Made by a program: the position numbers and the translations under genes. DNA of 64,000 nucleotides from Clostridium sp. KNHs205 (lineage in GTDB: Bacteria > Bacillota > Clostridia > Lachnospirales > Lachnospiraceae). Every line of letters begins with the position of its first letter. Within the stretch, counting starts at the first letter, position 1. The notes beneath the pieces were generated by a model. The model searched no databases. It saw only the letters and a list, made by a program, of their open reading frames with translations, and was not told the origin of the DNA. Location: the NCBI RefSeq assembly GCF_000702945.1, contig NZ_JNLE01000003.1:248001-312000 (forward strand), in the 5' to 3' direction. Below, in pieces: positions 9,080 through 17,403 of the stretch.

Positions 9080-10027
9080 CTACACCTCACATCTTAATTG
9101 CTGGTTTATATAGATTTCCTCTGCCTTATCTCTATTACCTTTTTTCTCATATTCACTTGCCAGTCCATCGCACAGCTTATCAAACATATTCTGGTAAGCA
9201 TACTTTTGCAGTTCTCCCCACAGATAGTCTTTACTTCCAAACAATGCCCCCTGATAAACAAAAAACAGTTGTTCACTTATTAAGTCTTCCTGCCCCGTTT
9301 CTTTCTGAAAGGTCTCATAAAGGGTTTCAAGCTGAAAGGCATCACACCAGATCCCTTCCATAGCAAAGAAATACTGTCCCAGCCTGTTATAGAGTACGTT
9401 CTTGATTCCCGCCTCCTGCAAGGCCTTCTTCATACGGTAAATGGTGGTATACATTGTATTTTCTACTTTAATCTTTTCCGATAAGGGCCAAAGCTTCTCA
9501 ATCAGGCTCCATTTATCAATCCCCTGCTTTCCATAGAGCATCAATAGAGCAAACATTTCCTCTGTCTTCTGGGTTGTCCACTTTAATAAAGAATTTCCTT
9601 CCTCATCCTGTATGGCAACCTTTCCGAAAAGCCGGACATATATTTTCTCATACAAGGGTGAGGCAGGTACCTCTGTCTTTCTTACCCTTGCCAGCGCCTG
9701 GGCTATATCCTCCCTGCTTACAGGTTTCAGAATATAATGCAGTGCATTCAGCTTAAAGGCTTCAACAGCATACTTGTCATAGGCCGTTACAAAAACAATA
9801 CTGGCAGAGTCAAGGCGTCCCGCTAATTCCGTGGCAAGTTCAATACCATTGATTCCTGGCATTTCTATATCAAGAAATATAATATCCGGCTTTAACCCCG
9901 GCAGATGTTCAAGGGCTTTCCTGCCACTGGTGAACTCTCCTGCAATCTCTACCTTAAGCCCAAGCAGAATATCTTTCAAATAATCAAGCACCAGAATCTC
10001 ATCATCTGCAATTACTGCCTTTAACAT
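9080..10027 (-). CDS. Response regulator with SARP-type winged helix and BTAD domain
   Basis: A 315-residue regulator. Residues 1-118 are a receiver domain with the acidic pocket D9-D10, phospho-acceptor D53, T81 and K101. Residues 135-225 are an OmpR/SARP-like winged helix (F-G-K-V-A-I, W-T-T-Q-K-T-E-E-M-F-A-L-L) and the rest is a helical BTAD-like domain. This layout (receiver followed by an AfsR/SARP-type DNA-binding part) is seen in clostridial regulators paired with LytS-type kinases. Its start overlaps the end of the kinase gene by 26 bases, so they are translated together. Because the kinase is broken, the regulator may be uncoupled or be driven by another donor. Confidence 0.85.
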   Translation of the reverse strand: MLKAVIADDEILVLDYLKDILLGLKVEIAGEFTSGRKALEHLPGLKPDIIFLDIEMPGINGIELATELAGRLDSASIVFVTAYDKYAVEAFKLNALHYILKPVSREDIAQALARVRKTEVPASPLYEKIYVRLFGKVAIQDEEGNSLLKWTTQKTEEMFALLMLYGKQGIDKWSLIEKLWPLSEKIKVENTMYTTIYRMKKALQEAGIKNVLYNRLGQYFFAMEGIWCDAFQLETLYETFQKETGQEDLISEQLFFVYQGALFGSKDYLWGELQKYAYQNMFDKLCDGLASEYEKKGNRDKAEEIYINQQLRCEV

Positions 10028-12021
10028 GGCCGTCCTCCTCTTCCAAGTGAAACCGAAACCATACTTTAACTCCTTCTTCCTGCTCTTCTATGTGCAGTTC
10101 CTCCCCATAGTAATGCATTAACCTTTTTTTGATATTCCCAACACCGACGCCTTCCCGCTCTGCTCCTGTATCCCCTGCTTTCCCGGAAAGCCTTGCCAGG
10201 CTGTTTGGCGAAAAAACCGGACCGTTATCGTATACTGTAACAACTCCAAAGCCCTCCACCTTTCGTACCGATAAACGGACCTTTCCATCCTCTTCTCTTT
10301 TTAAAGCTCCATGACGGATAGCATTTTCTACCAGGGGCTGAATCAGTAAGGGTACTATTCTTTGGTGTTTCAGAGCTTCCTCAATGTCCATCTCCACCTC
10401 CAGCCTTTTCCCAAACCGTGTTTTTTCTATAAATACATAAGAGCGGATACTTTCAAGCTCACTTTCCACCCGGATAAATTCCGATGTCATATCAATGTTA
10501 AAAGCACTCTTTAAAAACTCCGCCAAATGCCACAGTAGTTCAGAGGCTTTTGTGGGATTGCTATAGCAGAGGCTAAGAATACTGTTTAAGGAATTAAACA
10601 GAAAATGCGGTTTTATCTGCGCCTGCAAAAATGCGATTTCGCTTCGTTCCGCATGATTTGTAACTCTCTCCATGTTATAATTGCTCTCCAGCAATGCCAC
10701 TGTCAGTTCCTCGTTCTTTTTATACATAGCATGATACCTGTAAGTAAGCAGGAACACCCATACAAAAATATAAAGGAAGCTTGCTATCAGTGACATCATG
10801 TCATTCCCGATTAGCCCTTTTGTAAAAACCAGCTGGTCAATGCAATATACATCAATAAAATACAATACCAGAAGGAGAAGTCCATGTTCAATTCCGGTAA
10901 TTCTGAGCTCAGTCCTTTTCATATAAAGATACAATACCCGGAACTCAACCGCAATTATGATAAGAAGATCAATAATGATGAATACCGTCCGGATTCCCGG
11001 CGTTTCCGCAGGCAAAACCACATAAAGGATAGCAAACAAGACCCTGTGTCAGAATCACGATATTTCTGCACAGGGTAGAAATAAACTTCCTATCCAGATG
11101 ATAAACCGCCATTACAATAGAAAGGATACCCATACAAATCAAAACGGACTCCAGATTCAAAAGGCCTTCTGCCGATATTCCAGGCAGGATATATTTAATG
11201 ATACGTTCTCCCAGGGTTCCGTTGATTAAGGCCAGGGAAGCCGCTCCCATTGGGAAAAAGACACTCGCCTTTTCCTTTTTATAATAACCCGGGCTCACCA
11301 ATACAATGATCAGGTACACCGCTGCCACTCCAAAGCTAAAGGCAATAGGCAGCATATCACGAACAATATTTCTGGCACCAAAAGAGGTAATTTCCTGCTG
11401 CTTACCAAAATATACGGCTTCCGCAATACCCCCGCCAAAGATCTTATGGCTTGATACCTGTATAATAATCTCAAGTTTATCCGTATCTGCCTGAAAATAC
11501 GCTGCTTCCGGCATATTTCCCATATTTTCTCCACTTATAGAATCCGATACAGCACCGTTCTGTATAAGAAGCTTCCCATTAACATATATATTGCTGGCAA
11601 TTCTAATGCTCTGCTTTTTAATGCCATAAGTGACACCGGAATGTACATTTGTAAGGATTATGCGGTAAGTAGCACATCCATATTCCGGATACTTCTGTCC
11701 ATAAATATCCTTTCTCCAGCTCCCTGGAACCATCATGTAGGAAGAAACCCTCACTTCACTATTAAAGTCCGCCGGTTCCAGAAGCTGCCCCCAGTAGAAC
11801 TCCCACTCTCCGTTTAACGGAAGGACTCCTCTGCCATTTAACCTTGATTCCTCCGCATCAACGGTTCCCGTAACCACAAAGACGTCTGAATGGTTCATTT
11901 TATAATAAATCGCTATAAGAATGCTGATTCCAAGCATTATGGTCAACACCCAAATCTGATGCAGCCGCAAATATCTCCCACCTTCTATTTCATCGCTGTT
12001 CGACAAATTTATTTCTTTCAA
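10002..12021 (-). pseudogene. LytS-like sensor histidine kinase with a one-base frameshift
   Basis: The N-terminal frame (12021 to about 11042) gives a membrane anchor, a jelly-roll 7TMR-DISMED2-like extracellular domain (P-L-N-G-E-W-E-F-Y-W, P-G-S-W) and six or so membrane helices. It then runs out of frame: the continuation (ILTQ, then V-L-F-A-I-L-Y-V-V-L-P-A-E-T-P-G-I) lies in another frame reached by dropping one G of the GGG at 11042-11044. The C-terminal part (to 10002) is a His_kinase/HATPase module with Q-A-Q-I-K-P-H-F-L-F-N-S-L-N (phospho-His) and E-N-A-I-R-H-G. Both halves are otherwise intact, so the lesion is recent or is a sequence error. Partner of the response regulator that overlaps its end. 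Confidence 0.8.
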
Positions 12022-12124
12022 TTATACTTGGAATCCTGCTGGTTGAAAAGGTATAGTTTTTGATTTATTTATAATTTTACAGGGATTTAAGCATCAAACC
12101 CCAAGAGCCATTTTCGTTAAATAT

Positions 12125-12265
12125 CTACATTATTGCTGTCGTATCAGATATGACATCTTCTCCTATTCTTTTAACTAATAATGCACATTCTTCTATGTCT
12201 TTTAAGATTCCTGACTGTACAGCTTCGCTCATCAATTCAATAACTACTGTATATTTTTTCGCCTT
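12125..12265 (-). pseudogene. Fragment of an unidentified protein gene
   Basis: A 46-codon open stretch between two in-frame stops reads like real protein: K-K-Y-T-V-V-I-E-L-M-S-E-A-V, then C-A-L-L-V-K-R-I-G-E-D-V-I-S-D-T-T-A. The I-G-E-D-x-I-S-D pattern recalls proteins I have seen near restriction or defence genes, but this is only a recollection. There is no start codon with a ribosome site and no continuation found, so it is a remnant. Confidence 0.3.
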
Positions 12266-12672
12266 TTATACCACCGACAGCATTGACTGCATAGCATTTA
12301 CGGTATAACCCAAATGTGTTTCTCATATCTCATTTAAAATGCTAAACATTATCAAACTTTTTCTCTATCTGTTTTTTATATCCCTTTCTCCAACGTTGCG
12401 TCAAAAAAAGGATATGATAAATTGAAGTGAAAATGGCAGCAGGCTTGTTATGCTCCTTCTGCCATATGAAATCAACATAAGAACATTACCTTCGGTTATT
12501 ATTGAACTACCCTACTAGTCCATTCTCCTGTTAATGTAATAAGCCAAAGTCTATTCCAAGTGATTCCTAAAAATATTAAAGGAATCACACAAATCACCTT
12601 GGAATGTAGTAACTTTTGATTCATAGTTCAATACCATAAAGAACAAAATATGTTGAGCTCAATCTATGCCTT

Positions 12673-12720
12673 TACAGTCAAAATGTTAGACGACAATCTC
12701 CTTCTATCATTTTGACTGTA
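12673..12720 (-). terminator. Terminator after the XRE/membrane pair
   Basis: TACAGTCAAAATG (12673-12685) pairs perfectly with CATTTTGACTGTA (12708-12720), 13 pairs, loop of 22. It lies 32 bases past the stop codon of the XRE gene. Confidence 0.65.
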
Positions 12721-12751
12721 TATATCAGTTCTCCATTAGAATTCCGTAGTC

Positions 12752-12949
12752 TCATATCTTTTCAAGTTCAAATATTTTTTCAATAGGTGTTTCTAGTAAG
12801 ATTCCTAAATTCATAGCTAGTTCTAATGTTGGATTATACTTATTATTTTCAATTGCTATGATAGTCTGTCTACTAACACAAAGAAGATTAGCTAAGTCTT
12901 CTTGACGTAATCCTCTTTCTTTCCTTAGTTGCTTAATTTTATTTTTCAT
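12752..12949 (-). CDS. Small XRE-family regulator (YgzD/Cro-like)
   Basis: A 65-residue protein that is little more than a helix-turn-helix: MKNKIKQLRKERGLRQEDLA, then S-R-Q-T-I-I-A-I-E-N-N-K-Y-N-P. Such mini-repressors are usually paired with a two-helix membrane protein, as here. I chose the ATG at 12949 because GGAG lies six bases before it; this start overlaps the stop codon of the membrane protein gene, so translation is coupled. It probably binds the palindrome in the shared promoter (13225-13240). Confidence 0.85.
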   Translation of the reverse strand: MKNKIKQLRKERGLRQEDLANLLCVSRQTIIAIENNKYNPTLELAMNLGILLETPIEKIFELEKI

Positions 12950-13202
12950 CACCATCTCCACTCATTATTTTTGAATAGATTAATTTGAATATAAATAAAA
13001 TCAATGCCTGTGAGACGATTAAGAAAAGTAAATCATAACTAATTTTATTCATAAAAACGCTCTTATATATAATACAAACAAAAAGAAATACTATTTGATA
13101 ATACCACACCCATTTTAAAGATTTCATTTCAATCATTTTTTCCATCTCGTCCATTTCCTTGTAGGGCTTTCCAATTACAAACAATTGAGATATCTTTTTC
13201 AA
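12939..13202 (-). CDS. Two-helix membrane protein paired with the XRE regulator
   Basis: An 87-residue protein: a charged, helical N-part rich in E-M-x-x-M, then two membrane helices (roughly residues 36-51 and 56-76) and a short acidic tail. I chose the TTG at 13202, eight bases after AAGGAGG; a TTG further upstream would put that site inside the gene. Proteins of this kind (DUF6442/YdeI-like pairs by recollection) accompany XRE mini-repressors in Firmicutes; their role is not known. The gene overlaps the regulator gene at its end. Confidence 0.7.
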   Translation of the reverse strand: MKKISQLFVIGKPYKEMDEMEKMIEMKSLKWVWYYQIVFLFVCIIYKSVFMNKISYDLLFLIVSQALILFIFKLIYSKIMSGDGDEK

Positions 13203-13224
13203 TTCTAATTCCTCCTTATACAAA

Positions 13225-13272
13225 GTAAAGTTTTCTTTACATTTATTATACCCAATCGTTTTACAATGTCAA
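13225..13272 (-). promoter_or_regulatory. Promoter and operator of the XRE/membrane pair
   Basis: On the minus strand: -35 TTGACA (13272-13267), 16-base spacer, -10 TATAAT (13250-13245), then, over the start site, the palindrome GTAAAG-AAAA-CTTTAC (13240-13225). A perfect palindrome just after a consensus promoter suggests self-repression by the XRE protein. Confidence 0.75.
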
Positions 13273-13301
13273 GATGTTTTTACATTTTCATACAAATCTT
13301 A

Positions 13302-13388
13302 TTAGTCTTCAATATTATTTAACGAATACTTAATCCCTGCTTCTAAGTTTAGTAATGCTTCTATATTTAGTAATGCTCCTACCATCAT
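13302..13388 (-). CDS. Possible 28-residue peptide with an internal duplication
   Basis: ATG at 13388 follows AAGAGGTG by four bases. The peptide starts MMVGALLNIEALLNLEAG and ends N-N-I-E-D. An 18-base unit (GCATTACTAAAYWTAGAA) is present twice in tandem and gives A-L-L-N-I-E then A-L-L-N-L-E. It lies between the XRE pair and the RiPP island on the same strand as both. It is too short to be sure; it could be a small secreted or leader peptide, or chance. Confidence 0.35.
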   Translation of the reverse strand: MMVGALLNIEALLNLEAGIKYSLNNIED

Positions 13389-13688
13389 ATACACCTCTTG
13401 TAAGTAAAGTCTTAAGTTAATACACATCTTTGCTTGTGGGCATTTCTAAAGATTGAACACATAGGACAAAGGGTTTTGTTGATGTTTTTAGCTGGCAACC
13501 AATATATTAGATGTAAACCCATTTTCATATACTACATTAAAGTTGCATAAACATCTGTAAAGACCGCTCCAATAATGCAGTGTTTTTGTTATAAATAATT
13601 CAACTCCTCGTCAATTTATGGTTAATTTGTGTTGTCGTAAATAAATCCACCTAAACCAGCCAGGAGTTATCTATGTAGAATCAATCTC
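13389..13688. other. AT-rich gap without a recognised gene
   Basis: No open frame longer than a few dozen codons and no known RNA. A weak inverted pair AACTCCT (about 13610) and AGGAGTT (about 13662) brackets a 45-base stretch just beyond the LspA-like gene. It may be the left edge of the RiPP island. Confidence 0.4.
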
Positions 13689-14237
13689 TTATTTCAATTT
13701 ATCACTATTATCTTTTTTATCTAATTTATTTATTATATATATCAAAAATATTTTAATGTTTTTCAAATTAAAATCTTTCCTTAATAATTTCCTTGCTTCT
13801 TTATTAATAATCATTTCTAATATCAGTAGAAATATGGAAATTTCTATTAATATATCTGCTAAATTAGCAATTGCAATTGGAGTTATTATATAATCACGTA
13901 CATATCCAAAAATAATTCTATCAATATATACATTCCCTAAAATTGATGCAATCAATGATGCATAAGCTATATCTATTAATGTACTTCTTCGAATGTGAGT
14001 ACAATAATACTCATATGCAAAATAAGAAAAAAATAATATGATTAAAAAAGCAATTGCTAATAATAGCATAAAATATTTGTTAGCATTAGGATGCAAGTAA
14101 ATTCCATAGTTTATACGATAAGTTAATCCAAAGTGTTTATTTCCTATAATTTTATCATATAGATTATATTGGGCGTAATATCGCAATAGTTGGTCTATTA
14201 TAATTAAAACTATACTTATACCAAAAACTTTTTTCAT
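13689..14237 (-). CDS. Signal peptidase II (LspA)-like membrane aspartic protease of the RiPP island
   Basis: A 182-residue protein with four predicted membrane helices. The LspA signature is complete: D15-Q16 with R19 near the N-end; N43-Y-G (for N-x-G-A); G101-N102...D106-R107-I...G111-Y-V...D115-Y-I; and N125-L-A-D128. D115 and D128 match the two catalytic Asp of signal peptidase II, which cuts prolipoproteins just before the lipidated Cys in the membrane. It departs from the housekeeping enzyme in sequence (many I/Y/N), in having YL where the family has AF after N-x-G, and in a basic 35-residue tail. As the last gene of the RiPP island it is probably dedicated to a peptide of this cluster rather than to lipoproteins in general. 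Confidence 0.75.
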   Translation of the reverse strand: MKKVFGISIVLIIIDQLLRYYAQYNLYDKIIGNKHFGLTYRINYGIYLHPNANKYFMLLLAIAFLIILFFSYFAYEYYCTHIRRSTLIDIAYASLIASILGNVYIDRIIFGYVRDYIITPIAIANLADILIEISIFLLILEMIINKEARKLLRKDFNLKNIKIFLIYIINKLDKKDNSDKLK

Positions 14238-14314
14238 GTTAATACCACTTTCTTTAATCTGATATATAAAAATAGCAGGGGATCATATCTACTAGTTACT
14301 TATGTAATTTTACA

Positions 14315-14503
14315 CTAACCAAAAATGGCTCCACCAGTTGCACCTGCGCCACTAGATAAAGCAACACCAATTGCAACTGCTGTTCCACCAGTTGCAATGC
14401 AAGAACCGCCACACAAAAGACCACAACCTGCTGTACATCCAATTGCGCAGTTATTTGCTAATAATTCTACTTCTTGATCTTTATAGATTAATTCATTTTG
14501 CAT
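14315..14503 (-). CDS. Sactipeptide-like RiPP precursor with five evenly spaced Cys
   Basis: A 62-residue peptide with ATG after GGAGGTAATTT. The leader (residues 1-18) is MQNELIYKDQEVELLANN. The core has Cys19, 23, 27, 31 and 35, that is CX3CX3CX3CX3C, then a 27-residue tail made almost only of G, A, T, S, V and I and ending G-G-A-I-F-G. N-terminal Cys clusters with CX3CX3C and a Gly/Ala/Thr tail are the mark of sactipeptides such as thuricin CD, where radical SAM enzymes join each Cys sulfur to an alpha carbon in the tail, giving a hairpin. The gene lies directly between a radical SAM/SPASM gene and the LspA-like gene. No double-Gly leader site is present at the leader/core border; the maturation protease is uncertain. 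Confidence 0.8.
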   Translation of the reverse strand: MQNELIYKDQEVELLANNCAIGCTAGCGLLCGGSCIATGGTAVAIGVALSSGAGATGGAIFG

Positions 14504-14552
14504 AAATTACCTCCTATTATATAAAATGATTACCCTGCTATTTTTTTCGTAC

Positions 14553-15818
14553 TTATAGTAATTCTATAAAACTATTCTTATAAGAATCTCTCTCTAGCTT
14601 TAAATTTGTACTCATATTTTCATTGAAGCTATCACACTCCTCTGAAGCTTGAAATACTGAGCAATCAAAACATATATATTTTAAACCACAATTCTTACAT
14701 ATATTAGAACTATTCTTTGTTTTTTTCCAATATATTTCTTTCAAATCAATATTAATGTTACAACTTCCATCCTCATAAACTTCACCCACTTTATGAGTGA
14801 TTCCTGGACAAGGTGACAAGCTACCATCACAATTTATAGATAATGCTCCATATAAACATGGATTAAATTTTCTTCTAGAATAAAAATCTATTTCATTAAA
14901 AGTAGGCACAAATAATTTTCTATCAAAAGTTGAAGACTCAATTTTCTCGGAATCATCAATCACTTCACATATCATTGGCTTTCTTCCTACATTACTTATA
15001 AAATAATGGTCTATTTCAGATAACGAGCTTTTCATATTTTTTTGATAATTAACAGTAATCATATAATTTATTTTATTATTATCAAACATAGCTAACATTT
15101 TATATTGCTCAATAAATATATCAAAATCTAATCCAATAACATCATAATCATGAGAACTTATCCCCATAAAAACTATATTAAATATAATTTTACTCTTTAA
15201 ATGTAATAGTCGTTCCATATCATTTTCGCTTAATTCTAATCCATTCCATATTATCGTAATATTACACTTATGCTTATTATCTAAATCTTCCAAAAAAGCA
15301 AAAAACATCTCTTTATCATTATAAAATGGGTTTCCACCACGAATTATTACATTGAGAGGTCTATACTTAGATATAAAAGAGATATAAGATTCCCTTATAC
15401 TATTGTTTGTTACTTGTTGTGAATCGTTATGTAATATACAGCTCCTACAATTTTTCCAGTGAGTTTTTTTTGAATTACATATATTGCAATTTAAATTACA
15501 GCTATCTGTATACTCAATATATAAATTTGTTAATAAAAATTGTTTATCTACTAGCACAGGCGCGTAAGGTAATATTTTATCTATATGTATGGTATTTTTA
15601 TAATATTTTCCTAATCCTTGTATCTTTAATTTATCAAGGAATTTATATACATGCTCCGTATTCATATCAAAATCCTGTATACATATATTTTTCTCACATA
15701 AATCTAGAATCATCCCCCCGTCCTTATCCACTTGATACCATTTATTACTTTTTGCATCATATAGTGTACTATTGAATTCCCCTACCTTATAAACATTACT
15801 ATTTAGTCTAAAATACAT
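14553..15818 (-). CDS. Radical SAM/SPASM peptide maturase (adjacent to the precursor)
   Basis: A 421-residue protein. Residues 1-85 look like a small leader-binding (RRE/PqqD-like) fold; the radical SAM cluster motif is C107-x3-C111-x2-C114, followed at once by an additional C124-x2-C127 pair. The usual G-G-E-P motif appears as R-G-G-N-P-F. The C-terminal SPASM region has C-L-Y-G-A-L, D-G-S-L-S-P-C-P-G, then N-I-C-K-N-C-G, Y-I-C-F-D-C and E-E-C, enough Cys for two auxiliary [4Fe-4S] clusters. Such enzymes make thioether or C-C crosslinks in peptides. Its place right before the precursor gene makes it the likely sactisynthase. GGAGGACATT gives a good start. Confidence 0.82.
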   Translation of the reverse strand: MYFRLNSNVYKVGEFNSTLYDAKSNKWYQVDKDGGMILDLCEKNICIQDFDMNTEHVYKFLDKLKIQGLGKYYKNTIHIDKILPYAPVLVDKQFLLTNLYIEYTDSCNLNCNICNSKKTHWKNCRSCILHNDSQQVTNNSIRESYISFISKYRPLNVIIRGGNPFYNDKEMFFAFLEDLDNKHKCNITIIWNGLELSENDMERLLHLKSKIIFNIVFMGISSHDYDVIGLDFDIFIEQYKMLAMFDNNKINYMITVNYQKNMKSSLSEIDHYFISNVGRKPMICEVIDDSEKIESSTFDRKLFVPTFNEIDFYSRRKFNPCLYGALSINCDGSLSPCPGITHKVGEVYEDGSCNINIDLKEIYWKKTKNSSNICKNCGLKYICFDCSVFQASEECDSFNENMSTNLKLERDSYKNSFIELL

Positions 15819-15852
15819 AATGTCCTCCTATATTTCATTCATTATACCAGCG

Positions 15853-17373
15853 CTAAAGATTAATAAATTCATCTTTAAACAAGTTTTCCAGGTTTGATAC
15901 CAACTTAGTTTTGGGAACTTTTTCTAGTAAGGTTGAATATTTAGATATATTGTTTCTGATAAATGTAATACTTTCGTTACAACGATTTATATCATATTTA
16001 AAATTACCATCACACTCAAATGTATTAAAACAGTTCGAACAAATCTTTGAAACTGGACATTTAGAACAGTTTTTTAAAACCTCTTTTTTGTATTGTGTTA
16101 ATATTTGTTCTATTTTCGCTTCATTAACCCCATCATATATATTTCCAAAAGAATGAGAACCATTTACTCTCTCACATAATCCTAGCGTACCATTGGTATC
16201 AATAAATATTTTTTGTCCTGGAAAGCAGGTTCCTCCAAATGGTATGTCAATCGGCAGTACATCATAAACTCTTTTTCTCATTATAATCATCAAATACTCC
16301 ATAGCAAATAGACCAATAAGATAATTATTATTCTCTTTATCATCTAATATATTATTGATATACTTTCTTTCTAATATTTCCTTCATCTTTCTATGGTTTT
16401 CAACATCTTCTTTGGTAAATTTTTCATAATAAGTTGTATTAAGATTGGACACACCGTTTACTAATTTAATTGGTGGGAGCAAATATTCCCTTGTACATGC
16501 TTCAAAGAAATCATTATTTTTTATTATATCCGTGCATATATCATATACTGCCGCTAAACCTATTTTACTAAAGTAATACTCTGGATACTTTTCCTTGATC
16601 TCATAAAGATTTTTTAGTATTATCTTAAAGCTTCCTTGGTTACTATAATCTACACGCAGTCTATCATGTTGCTTCTCTTCCCCATCTAAACTTACTAATA
16701 TGTTAACGTTTCTTTCCATTAGCTTTTCAAATGTATTAATGTCTAATTTTAAACCATTAGTTGTAATGTTGAACAGAAATCGTCCTGGATAAACATCATT
16801 AAATCGGTCTATAAGCTCTAACATAATTTCCAAATTTAATAATGGTTCTCCTCCATAAAATGATATATTATACATTTTTATTGGGTTGTTAATAATTTCA
16901 TCTTGAATAAATTTTGAATAAAATTCTATTATAGGTTCAATCATATTAGCCATCATTTTTTTATTTGACTTTAATTTAGTTAAACTATATTCATCAGAAT
17001 ATATACAGTATTTACAATTTAAATTACATTGATCAGTTAAAGAAATTAGACATGTATTATTCACACTTTTCATCACTTCTAAAATTGTACTATTATCTTC
17101 TAATTGATGAAATTTTAATTGCTCAGTATCACGATAAAAAGCATAATAATTATTTATCCAATAATCTATCTCATTAATTGCTTCATCAACTTCATCTATA
17201 TCATATAAATGATACAAATTTTCTTTTAATGATATTAAATCTCCACTTCCATTACATTGTTCCAAAACCTTTTCTTTAATTTCATTCCAAACAAAAATGT
17301 TACCCGTACAATCATCATATAAATATTCTTGTCCTGAACTTGATTTATACTTTAATGTAACTCTTTCTTTCAT
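15853..17373 (-). CDS. Radical SAM/SPASM peptide maturase
   Basis: A 506-residue protein from ATG 17373, four bases after GGAGG; an ATG six codons upstream has no ribosome site. Residues 1-85 resemble a leader-binding domain (Y-L-Y-D-D-C-T-G-N-I-F-V-W-N-E). The radical SAM motif C-N-L-N-C-K-Y-C is at about 116-123, G-G-E-P-L-L-N near 178, and a long SPASM tail has G-T-C-F-P-G, G-T-L-G-L-C-E, then C-S-K-C-P-V-S-K-I-C-S-N-C and C-D-G. It resembles maturases of Cys-rich clostridial peptides. It lies 30 bases after the previous radical SAM gene. Confidence 0.82.
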   Translation of the reverse strand: MKERVTLKYKSSSGQEYLYDDCTGNIFVWNEIKEKVLEQCNGSGDLISLKENLYHLYDIDEVDEAINEIDYWINNYYAFYRDTEQLKFHQLEDNSTILEVMKSVNNTCLISLTDQCNLNCKYCIYSDEYSLTKLKSNKKMMANMIEPIIEFYSKFIQDEIINNPIKMYNISFYGGEPLLNLEIMLELIDRFNDVYPGRFLFNITTNGLKLDINTFEKLMERNVNILVSLDGEEKQHDRLRVDYSNQGSFKIILKNLYEIKEKYPEYYFSKIGLAAVYDICTDIIKNNDFFEACTREYLLPPIKLVNGVSNLNTTYYEKFTKEDVENHRKMKEILERKYINNILDDKENNNYLIGLFAMEYLMIIMRKRVYDVLPIDIPFGGTCFPGQKIFIDTNGTLGLCERVNGSHSFGNIYDGVNEAKIEQILTQYKKEVLKNCSKCPVSKICSNCFNTFECDGNFKYDINRCNESITFIRNNISKYSTLLEKVPKTKLVSNLENLFKDEFINL

Positions 17374-17403
17374 ATCTCCTCCAATATACATTCCATATTT
17401 AGA

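Larger units (their letters stand above)
12022..12751. other. 730-base gap with a coding remnant and hairpins
   Basis: No intact gene. It holds a short degenerate coding stretch (12125-12265, listed apart), an inverted repeat (CCAAGTGATTCC near 12557 against GGAATCAC...ATCACCTTGG near 12590-12613) and the terminator at 12673-12720. The base composition shifts toward AT here, marking the approach to the RiPP island. Confidence 0.5.

Noticed and set aside
14315..14503. Lanthipeptide or bacteriocin of the double-Gly type
   Set aside because: No lanthionine synthetase is encoded nearby, the exporter lacks a C39 peptidase and the leader has no double-Gly site before the core, while radical SAM enzymes surround it.
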